Part shown: one piece after another, positions 1 through 5,966 of the stretch
How positions within the stretch are numbered: position 1 is the stretch's first letter
Layout: every line of letters starts with the position of its first letter
DNA from: Candidatus Roizmanbacteria bacterium CG11_big_fil_rev_8_21_14_0_20_36_8
GTDB lineage: Bacteria > Patescibacteriota > Microgenomatia > UBA1406 > GWC2-37-13
Length of the DNA stretch: 7,529 nt
Reading direction: 5' to 3'
NCBI GenBank assembly: GCA_002796045.1
Contig: PCVM01000014.1
Location: 1-7,529 of the forward strand
Program-made: the position numbers and the translations under genes
The notes under the pieces: generated by a model
What the model was told of the DNA's origin: nothing
Database searches by the model: none
The model's input: only the letters and a program-made list of their open reading frames with translations

Positions 1-1490
1 TAGGACTCACTGCCTGGAACTTGAAAGATTATTGGCGAATCGTCAATTCTAGAAGCTGCTGTAAAACCTCCTGTTTCGAGTGCCATCGCATAAAGAACAG
101 GCTTTAATGCCGATCCGGGTTGACGTAAAGCTGTTGTAACATTATATGCTCCATAGGAATCTTTGAAATAATCCTCAGATCCAACCATGGCAATAATCTC
201 TCCGGTTTTTGGATCAAGAATTATAACCCCTCCATTTGAAACATTTCGATCTGTAAGTTCTTCAAGTTCTTCTTTTAAGATTAATTCAACTTTTTCTTGT
301 ATTTCAAGATCTAGAGTTGTGGTAATTTCAAAGCCTGATTCTTCGACCTTTTTACTACCATACTCCTTCTCAAGTAATGTGCGCATATACATAACAAAAT
401 GTGGTGCTCGAATATTTGTAGTTGGTGGCTGAACAATTAGATCTTCAGCTAAAGCTCCATCTCTCGCAGAGGAAGTTATATAGCCAAGCTTAAACATTTC
501 ATTTATTACTTGATTTCTACGTTTCACTGCTAGATCAGGATCAATAAACGGTGAATATATTGATGGCGCTTTTGGCAATCCAGCAAGTAATGCCGCCTCA
601 CTGAGCGTAAGTTTTTTTGCTTGTTTACCAAAATATACTTTTGAAGCTTCTTCAATCCCGTACGAAGATCCTCCGTACGGAACTTGATTGAGATACATCT
701 CTAAAATTTCATCTTTTGTGTAAATTTGTTCTGTCCATACTGCAAGAAGCATCTCTTTTAACTTCCGAGAGATCGTTCGTTCTGGAGTTAGAAGTGCTGA
801 TTTTACAAGCTGTTGTGTAAGTGTAGAACCACCCTGAAGATCTTTTGTTCTATATGTGTCTTTTGCAGCTCTTAAAATCCCTCCAAAAAAAGAAATGCCC
901 ATATGATTGTAAAAATTCTTGTCCTCAATAGTTATAGTCGCCTGAATAATATAGTCGGGAAGATCTTCTATATGGACTGAGGTTCGATTGACGTCACGGT
1001 AAATTTCGTAAAGCAGCTTTCCATTTCGATCATAGAGATGTGTCGATTGTGAAAAATTTACTTTGCCAATTAAATACGGATTTGGAAGATTATTTATAAA
1101 TGAATACGACTGATAAAGAACAAAGACTGCAAGACACGTCATAAATCCATAAACAAAATGTTGCAAATAGTTCCCTCGAAAATACTCTACAAGCCCTGTA
1201 ATAGTCGATATTATTCTTTTTTTAATAACATAAAAAACATCATATAGTTTTAGAAATACCCATTTAACCGAATGCTTTGTAACTAAAAACACATTTTGTG
1301 GCTTAGTTTTTTTTACATTTAAATAGAGTTTAAAAAAAAAATTTAACAGTAATTCTGTCGGTAAAATTATAATTTTTACAGATAGTTCACCAAGTGATAC
1401 CAAAAATATCACCACAATATAAAGCGTGATTGAAAAAATATTCACAAAAATATAAGTAATTTTTTCAACAATAAAATCTCCAGAAATCAT
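1..1490 (-). CDS. Class A penicillin-binding protein (bifunctional glycosyltransferase/transpeptidase), C-terminus cut by window edge
   Basis: Polymerises lipid II into glycan strands and cross-links the stem peptides on the outer face of the membrane. 496 codons are visible from an ATG at 1490; the frame runs open to base 3. The GT51 glycosyltransferase domain covers about residues 165-345. It has the EDKNFYNHMG motif with the likely catalytic Glu189, GGSTLTQQLVKS (221-231), RKLKE with the second Glu246, and EMYLNQVPYGG (264-274). A transpeptidase domain begins near 385 and shows the active-site motif QPGSALKP, with nucleophile Ser460 and Lys463; the SxN and KTG motifs lie beyond the edge. 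Class A PBPs are usually 700-900 residues, so roughly 250-400 are missing. The N-terminus is odd: a hydrophobic stretch (about 8-56) and a Lys-rich loop come before the usual anchor (about 109-130). Last gene of the minus-strand cluster, 47 bases after the sortase. No Shine-Dalgarno is seen; a -10 box lies 6 bases before the ATG. Function is secure; the exact PBP subclass is not. Confidence 0.96.
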   Translation of the reverse strand, partial: MISGDFIVEKITYIFVNIFSITLYIVVIFLVSLGELSVKIIILPTELLLNFFFKLYLNVKKTKPQNVFLVTKHSVKWVFLKLYDVFYVIKKRIISTITGLVEYFRGNYLQHFVYGFMTCLAVFVLYQSYSFINNLPNPYLIGKVNFSQSTHLYDRNGKLLYEIYRDVNRTSVHIEDLPDYIIQATITIEDKNFYNHMGISFFGGILRAAKDTYRTKDLQGGSTLTQQLVKSALLTPERTISRKLKEMLLAVWTEQIYTKDEILEMYLNQVPYGGSSYGIEEASKVYFGKQAKKLTLSEAALLAGLPKAPSIYSPFIDPDLAVKRRNQVINEMFKLGYITSSARDGALAEDLIVQPPTTNIRAPHFVMYMRTLLEKEYGSKKVEESGFEITTTLDLEIQEKVELILKEELEELTDRNVSNGGVIILDPKTGEIIAMVGSEDYFKDSYGAYNVTTALRQPGSALKPVLYAMALETGGFTAASRIDDSPIIFQVPGSES

Positions 1491-1496
1491 AGCGGT

Positions 1497-1505
1497 ATTC
1501 TACCA
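1497..1505 (-). promoter_or_regulatory. Putative extended -10 promoter of the PBP gene
   Basis: On the minus strand the hexamer TAGAAT (1502-1497, 5 of 6 to TATAAT) is preceded by TGG, an extended -10 (TGn) element, and followed by ACCGCT and then the ATG at 1490. Transcription starting at the normal distance would begin on the A of the ATG, giving a leaderless mRNA. The -35 match is poor (TTTATT at 1525-1520, 17-base spacer), which an extended -10 could offset. It lies in the 47-base gap after the sortase gene, so the PBP may be transcribed separately as well as by read-through. Confidence 0.5.
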
Positions 1506-1537
1506 AAACTATAGGTTAAAATAAAGAGACAAATGAA

Positions 1538-2287
1538 TTACTTTAAAGCAGTGTTTCTGACCAGCCTAGCATTTACGATCAGTCTCTGGAGATAAGTCCC
1601 AGGAGGTACGCATGTGACAAGGGTGAGTACTGCGTCGTTAAACTGTTGCTCTAACACTGACACCTCATCTGCATCGACAATATACATATTGTAGACTTCA
1701 TACTCATACTCCTTCCCTTCAACGGTTATAAAAATTGAATCATTTACTTCTAACTTAGGCAAATACGTAAAGACTGATTTGTAATCCTTACTATTGAAAA
1801 GCTGAGGAAGAGTCGAATGCCCAAAAATTGCTACATTCCCATATTGACCCGGGAGTGAAGTAGGTAAGTAATGTATAAGGCTTTTTGACAGATCATTTCC
1901 GCCTACAACAACTGACAATTCATCAAGATTCAGTCGTGGAATAGATAGAGAGTATTCTTTGACTTGAAAATCTTCAGCTGCCGAAGGGAGTTTCGACTTT
2001 GGAAACCAAAGGTCGGCTTTAGTGAAATCTCGAAGGTTGCTCGATAAACTTGTCGACTCAGAGTAAATTGATTTGGCAAACTCTAAAGATGATACAGTTT
2101 GAGATTCGGGTATAGGAGATGATGCACTTCGTTTTAAAAATAGTTGGGCATAAAGTTCAAAAGAAACCATTGGATATATTGCCCAAAATAGAATCCCCGC
2201 ACCAAGTATCAAAACTATATATGACAGTACCTCAATCTGATGACGATAGGGAGATCTTTTCGACTTTGTATAAACTCTAAGTGGCAT
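1538..2287 (-). CDS. Sortase (cysteine transpeptidase), single-pass membrane protein
   Basis: Sortases cut a sorting signal near the C-terminus of secreted proteins and join the new end to an amine on the cell wall or on another protein. The 249-residue product has a basic N-terminus, one membrane helix at about 20-42, a Ser-rich spacer, and a C-terminal sortase barrel from about 112. The catalytic triad is visible: His157 in FGHS, Cys226 in TLVTC, and Arg235 in YLQRLIV. The N-terminal anchor and the VPPG after the Cys suggest a class D/E- or C-like enzyme, but the class cannot be fixed by eye. The ATG at 2287 follows the stop of the upstream gene by 4 bases and has a GAGG 10 bases upstream, so translation is probably coupled. 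No protein in the window ends with an LPXTG-type signal, so its substrates are elsewhere. Confidence 0.94.
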   Translation of the reverse strand: MPLRVYTKSKRSPYRHQIEVLSYIVLILGAGILFWAIYPMVSFELYAQLFLKRSASSPIPESQTVSSLEFAKSIYSESTSLSSNLRDFTKADLWFPKSKLPSAAEDFQVKEYSLSIPRLNLDELSVVVGGNDLSKSLIHYLPTSLPGQYGNVAIFGHSTLPQLFNSKDYKSVFTYLPKLEVNDSIFITVEGKEYEYEVYNMYIVDADEVSVLEQQFNDAVLTLVTCVPPGTYLQRLIVNARLVRNTALK

Positions 2288-2291
2288 AGAC

Positions 2292-4421
2292 TTATTGCCT
2301 CACAGAGGTAGAAATCGTAATATTTTTGGTGAATAGTGGCGTCCAATTTGATAGAAATGGAATTCCGCCAAATGGCTGCTCTATTTCAATATGCTCAAAA
2401 CCGTACTCAGAAATCAATTTAGACTCAAGCAATTTTAAAGATTGTGATTTGGATTTCATTTTAACATCTTCCTCATCAACTGCTTTATGAGTAAGAGCTA
2501 CAGTATCGACTGTAAGAATTACGTCATTCGTACCTGCGTCAACGCCTTCGATCGTGTAAGTAAGGTGTTTCGGATCGACAATATATTCACTACTAATATC
2601 TTTGGACAATAATTCTTTAAGACGCTTTGTAAGCGAAGATTTTTTTAGAAAAAAATACTCTATTTCTGCGTCTGTATCAACTTTTAATGACTTTGCTTCC
2701 TCACCAACTTCACCTGAAAATGATGTTTTTGATAACGAAACATCCACAAGATCTTCAATCAAAAGATCATCTTCAGATATTGATGCCCCAAGAATATTAT
2801 CTGTCTGATCTTTGGCCTGTTTTTCCACCACACTTTGTAACGCCTCAATATCATCAGTAGAAACCGTAGGTACTTCCTCTCTCGTACCGCCTTTGATATC
2901 CTCACTTACAATTGCGTAATAAAGCGCATCTGAAAGTGAATCTAATTGAAGTTTTGTGCCCGATTTGGCATTATAAACTGGTCCAATTTCAGAAGCTGTA
3001 ACACCAACTTCTTTCTTACCTGACTCCTTAGTACCGGCAGTTTTTTCTGTTACTTTATCAACCTTCACATCAGAGTCCAATGTGTAAACTAATTCGTCTT
3101 TAATGATTTTAGTTCCACTAGTAAATGTTCTTTCTGTGTTGTCAAAGTTGTGGATGATGACTGTCCCAGTTGCTTTTTCACCAACCTCGCGAGATCCTGT
3201 GGTTGGAATAGTTTTTGAATATTTTTCGTTTGCAATATTTTTAATTATCGCAAGCTCCTCAGTATTGGAGGTTTTGATGGGTAAATTTATCTCAAACGTC
3301 TTGTCTACTTGAGTCGTATTTAAAAAAATTTTGATGTGAAGTGAATGAATGAAATACTCATATACTGCTATCAAGCCTATAATTACAGATATGATAATGA
3401 TTGTACTGATAATTATTTTATTTTTGCCAGAAGATGGATTTTTTGGAAGTGATATTTGTGAAGCTTTATTTTTAATTTTATCAATAAAACTTAACCTATT
3501 ATTTGTAGGTTTTATTTTTGTTTTAAGTTCGAAAACAGGTGGTCTGATAGGTTCATTTTGTGGCTGAGGCTCATCCAATAGTACATCGTGTGATTGTCGA
3601 AATCCAAAGACAGCCTGAGAAGGAGGCTCTGTTTCATTTAATTTATTTGGAAGAAATTCGGTGTTGATCGAGGTTGAAACATCTTTAGAGTTTTCATTTG
3701 TATTAAACTCAAAAATACAGGTCTTGGATAAAATCAAATTTAGATCAGCATCTTTTATTATCTCTATAGTCGGATGAGCTGGGAAAATTTTATCATCCCA
3801 ACTATACTCCGCCAACTGGGAAGCTAACTCTGCCTTATCAACATCACCAAAAAGTCGTAAAGTCTTCGGTAAAATAATATCTTTTGGTAAATTTCTAAAA
3901 ACACTATTGATATCATCTCCAGCATCATCAGTTCTAGCTGCATATTGCCTGTGAACAATACGGTTTCCAACATAAATATGTACTCCAATCTTGGATTTAT
4001 TGACTTCTATGCCAACTGTATTGACAATTGATTTTTCAACAAAGTATCTTTCTAAGGCTTCAAAAACATCTATATAACCCAATGGTTTGAGTTCTAAACC
4101 TTTAGAAAGATTTTGAATAATACCTTTATAAGGTTCTTTAATCTCAAAAGTTTCCTGATCGATCATCCAAGTGTGAAGGAAAAAAATAGTCCTTTCAAGA
4201 TCAAGGTTTGTTTTTAATTCAAGTTCTGAAATAAGATTATCAACATCTTCCAACACTTTGTCAAACCCTGCAGTAAGTGAATAAGTACTCTGAGAGAGAA
4301 TAGTGGTGATCCCGTCTTGATTTTTAAAAACAAAGCCAAAAATTGAAGAGTCAGTGAGGTAAAGACCAAAGTAATCTAAGCGGGTATTTTTTTTATTAAA
4401 AAAAGGTATTGTAAAACCCAT
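2292..4421 (-). CDS. Fusion membrane protein: degenerate actin-like (PilM/FtsA/GspL-type) domain, transmembrane helix, baseplate-J-like extracytoplasmic region
   Basis: 709 residues if started at the ATG at 4421; a TTG at 4427 would add two. The N-terminal half (about 14-240) follows the PilM/FtsA pattern: a phosphate-1-like strand-turn-strand near 18-33 (GLYLTDSSIFGFVF), a phosphate-2-like block near 136-176 (VGIEVNKSKIG, then DDAGDDINSVF), and a third element near 187-204 (RLFGDVDKAEL). Key Asp/Gly residues are altered, so nucleotide binding may be lost. A proline- and glutamine-rich linker (about 260-330) leads to one helix (about 334-358). The outer part has the GEKATGTVIIHN...FTSGTKI pattern, typical of proteins named baseplate J/gp47-like in Patescibacteria (about 411-520), then an alpha/beta region to the end. 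The topology recalls GspL or PilM-PilN of secretion and pilus systems. Role unknown; scaffold or export function is inference. No Shine-Dalgarno; a -10-like box precedes the ATG. Confidence 0.88.
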   Translation of the reverse strand: MGFTIPFFNKKNTRLDYFGLYLTDSSIFGFVFKNQDGITTILSQSTYSLTAGFDKVLEDVDNLISELELKTNLDLERTIFFLHTWMIDQETFEIKEPYKGIIQNLSKGLELKPLGYIDVFEALERYFVEKSIVNTVGIEVNKSKIGVHIYVGNRIVHRQYAARTDDAGDDINSVFRNLPKDIILPKTLRLFGDVDKAELASQLAEYSWDDKIFPAHPTIEIIKDADLNLILSKTCIFEFNTNENSKDVSTSINTEFLPNKLNETEPPSQAVFGFRQSHDVLLDEPQPQNEPIRPPVFELKTKIKPTNNRLSFIDKIKNKASQISLPKNPSSGKNKIIISTIIIISVIIGLIAVYEYFIHSLHIKIFLNTTQVDKTFEINLPIKTSNTEELAIIKNIANEKYSKTIPTTGSREVGEKATGTVIIHNFDNTERTFTSGTKIIKDELVYTLDSDVKVDKVTEKTAGTKESGKKEVGVTASEIGPVYNAKSGTKLQLDSLSDALYYAIVSEDIKGGTREEVPTVSTDDIEALQSVVEKQAKDQTDNILGASISEDDLLIEDLVDVSLSKTSFSGEVGEEAKSLKVDTDAEIEYFFLKKSSLTKRLKELLSKDISSEYIVDPKHLTYTIEGVDAGTNDVILTVDTVALTHKAVDEEDVKMKSKSQSLKLLESKLISEYGFEHIEIEQPFGGIPFLSNWTPLFTKNITISTSVRQ
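2298..2301 (-). promoter_or_regulatory. Possible Shine-Dalgarno (GAGG) of the sortase gene
   Basis: GAGG on the minus strand lies inside the last codons of the upstream gene, 10 bases before the sortase ATG at 2287. It is the only start in the window with a recognisable purine-rich ribosome-binding motif. That fits its internal place in an operon, in contrast to the other starts, which have -10-like boxes instead. The spacing is at the long end, so it may be fortuitous. Confidence 0.35.
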
Positions 4422-4426
4422 ACCCA

Positions 4427-4458
4427 ATCATATTAGCATAAAATCAATAACTACTCAA
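4427..4458 (-). promoter_or_regulatory. Putative promoter of the actin-like/J-like gene
   Basis: Two overlapping readings are possible on the minus strand. TATGAT (4432-4427) ends 5 bases before the ATG at 4421. Alternatively TTGAGT (4458-4453), a 17-base spacer and TGC-TAATAT (4438-4430) make a -35 with an extended -10. Either places the transcription start at or within a couple of bases of the ATG, which argues for ATG 4421 over TTG 4427. The -35 overlaps the stop codon of the preceding gene (4453-4451). Confidence 0.45.
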
Positions 4459-5932
4459 TTTTATATCTTCCCATCACAGTGGTAACCCCTTGCTGCGCAG
4501 TACTTAGCGCAGCAGCATAATCAGTACCATTAACCGTCGCACTAATAGCATTTTCCAAGTATTGAAGGATTTCGTCATTCATTCCTTCATCGTGAGTAAA
4601 ATCTGCAACAGGAAGTGAGACATAAATATCGTTCTCAGCTTGAGATATAACAGGTGACAAATACGGATGGTCAGATAGAAGTTTTGCCATATCGCGACGT
4701 GGAAAAGCAGAACCAAATAATCTAATTTTTGACTGTTCTTCATGCATCAACTGAAGTTGTTCTTTCTCTGATAAATACTTCAAAAATTTCCAACTTTCGG
4801 CTTGAGATTTGCTAAAAACATTCACTCCCTCTACCCAGTAGCTAGCAAGAGAAACTTCGGCATCATCGATACCTTTTGGTATTTTTGCAACACCTATTTC
4901 TAGGTTTGGATTCTGCAATTTGATATTAATTATCTGCCATGAAGGAGCTAAAATCATTGCAACTTTTTCCTGAATAAAAGACGTGGTGGAGTTTGACATA
5001 TCTTCGCTCCAAAATCCATCTTCTGAAAATTTCCTATATAATTCTAGCGCTTCAACAGCTTCTGGTTCACTCAGTTTTGTAAAATCTCCTCCATTAAGTA
5101 AAAGCAGAACAGAAAATATTTCGCCAAAATGATCGACATTTGTGGCAGTTCCCGCCGCAATACCAGATGTGACAATCGACCCAGTTGGATCTTTTACTGT
5201 CAGCTTTTCAACTGCAGAAAAAACATCATTCTCAGATCCAACCCAAGTAGTAGGTGCTTCAGAAATTCCTGCTTGTCCTAAAAGTCTTTTGTTATAAATT
5301 AGTACTAAACCATCAATAGAGAGTGGAATGCCAAATTTTTGCTCACCGATACTGAGATCTTTCTTGTGTATAGGATAAAAAGATTTTTCAAACTCATCTT
5401 TTGTGTAAATATCTTCTGGAATGGGAGCTATGATTTCTTTGATCTGAGGCAACCAAGTGTTGTGGAATCGAAAGATGTCTGGACCATTGCCTGCTTTGCT
5501 TCTTGCGACCAATCTCGCCAAATATTGTTCCGGAGACATTCGCTCATACTCTATTGTTATATTGCTGTTTTCTTTTTCATATTTATCAATAACAGGTTGA
5601 AAAATATCTACATCTTCCCAAAGTCCCCAATAAGTCAAAGTTACCGGCTCAGCGCTAGAAGAAACAGGCACGGAAGTGGGATTGTCACCCGCAGCAAGCA
5701 TATCCTTAAGAAAGAACCAATAGACACCTCCAAATACTGCCATAAAAAAAATGACTATACCAATAATATATATTCCCTTGTTTGTACTGTGTTCATAAAT
5801 TGGGATGTTTTCAGGCATATCAGCCGGAAAACTTCCTGATATTTCTTCTGGATTCTCAACTCCATCCCCAACTTCCTCAGGTTTCATAAAAACTGGACGT
5901 TGTATCTTGTCATTATTTTGGTTATCATCCAT
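4451..5932 (-). CDS. Family-1 extracellular solute-binding protein, anchored by an N-terminal transmembrane helix
   Basis: 493 residues. From about residue 97 (VTLTYWGLWEDVDIF) it follows the family-1 (MalE/UgpB-like, sugar-type) binding fold: YEKENSNITIEYE (118-130), ARLVARSKAGNGPDIFRFHN (139-158), FGIPLSIDGLVLIYNKRLL (200-218), VAMILAPSWQI (324-334) and WKFLKYLSEKEQ (381-392). Instead of a lipoprotein signal with a lipobox Cys, it has a roughly 52-residue acidic, presumably cytoplasmic tail and one helix (about 53-75). I chose the ATG at 5932. The frame stays open to 6040, but the extra 36 residues overlap the start of the divergent gene and lack the character of the rest, and a good promoter sits just before 5932. 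No permease or ATPase is next to it; it heads the minus-strand envelope cluster. Ligand unknown; transport, sensing or signalling roles are all possible. Confidence 0.92.
   Translation of the reverse strand: MDDNQNNDKIQRPVFMKPEEVGDGVENPEEISGSFPADMPENIPIYEHSTNKGIYIIGIVIFFMAVFGGVYWFFLKDMLAAGDNPTSVPVSSSAEPVTLTYWGLWEDVDIFQPVIDKYEKENSNITIEYERMSPEQYLARLVARSKAGNGPDIFRFHNTWLPQIKEIIAPIPEDIYTKDEFEKSFYPIHKKDLSIGEQKFGIPLSIDGLVLIYNKRLLGQAGISEAPTTWVGSENDVFSAVEKLTVKDPTGSIVTSGIAAGTATNVDHFGEIFSVLLLLNGGDFTKLSEPEAVEALELYRKFSEDGFWSEDMSNSTTSFIQEKVAMILAPSWQIINIKLQNPNLEIGVAKIPKGIDDAEVSLASYWVEGVNVFSKSQAESWKFLKYLSEKEQLQLMHEEQSKIRLFGSAFPRRDMAKLLSDHPYLSPVISQAENDIYVSLPVADFTHDEGMNDEILQYLENAISATVNGTDYAAALSTAQQGVTTVMGRYKIE
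4491..4514. repeat. Small GC-rich inverted repeat inside the 3' end of the solute-binding gene
   Basis: TGCTGCGC (4491-4498) and its exact complement GCGCAGCA (4507-4514) flank an 8-base loop. It encodes an Ala-rich helix near the protein C-terminus and has no T-run after it on either strand, so it is not a classical terminator. By a hand estimate, about one 8-base stem with a short loop is expected by chance in a window this size. Confidence 0.4.
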
Positions 5933-5937
5933 ATATC

Positions 5938-5943
5938 TATCAT
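5938..5943 (+). promoter_or_regulatory. Putative -10 box of the VanW gene, overlapping the opposed -10
   Basis: TATCAT (5938-5943, 5 of 6 to TATAAT) ends 5 bases before the ATG at 5949. It shares five base pairs with the minus-strand TATGAT; together they form TATCATA. No good -35 lies 16-18 bases upstream. A TTGTCA at 5907-5912 is 25 bases away, too far for this box but about 18-19 bases from a second AT-rich hexamer near 5931-5937, so the exact plus-strand start is uncertain. Confidence 0.4.
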
Positions 5944-5966
5944 ACAATATGAAACACCTCTCGCAA
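5939..5966 (-). promoter_or_regulatory. Putative promoter of the solute-binding gene
   Basis: On the minus strand TTGCGA (5966-5961, 4 of 6 to TTGACA), a 16-base spacer and TATGAT (5944-5939, 5 of 6 to TATAAT) precede AGATAT and the ATG at 5932. The start expected at the normal distance is the A of the ATG. The -35 lies inside codons 5-6 of the divergent VanW gene. Confidence 0.55.

Noticed and set aside
660..685. Repeated CCGTAC words near 660-680
   Set aside because: They arise from the repeated PYGG/SYG codons of the conserved glycosyltransferase motif.
2730..3200. Baseplate-J-like region as evidence of a prophage or contractile injection system
   Set aside because: No other tail, sheath, spike or phage gene is in the window, and this domain recurs in cellular envelope proteins of Patescibacteria.
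4422..4427. TTG at 4427 as the start of the actin-like/J-like gene
   Set aside because: An ATG two codons later at 4421 is the commoner codon and fits the -10 spacing; TTG cannot be excluded.
4491..4514. Hairpin near the 3' end of the solute-binding gene as a terminator
   Set aside because: No T-run follows on either strand, it is inside the coding region, and a stem of this length is expected about once by chance.
5339..5839. 166-codon open frame on the plus strand antisense to the solute-binding gene
   Set aside because: No domain-like pattern and odd composition; it is the complement of a well-supported coding region, as are the shorter plus-strand frames at 187-432, 2602-2808, 3103-3312, 3349-3567 and 7099-7368.
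5805..5948. Upstream extension of the VanW frame to a start at 5805
   Set aside because: The added 48 residues are antisense to the solute-binding gene's tail and would bury the signal-anchor helix that follows the ATG at 5949.
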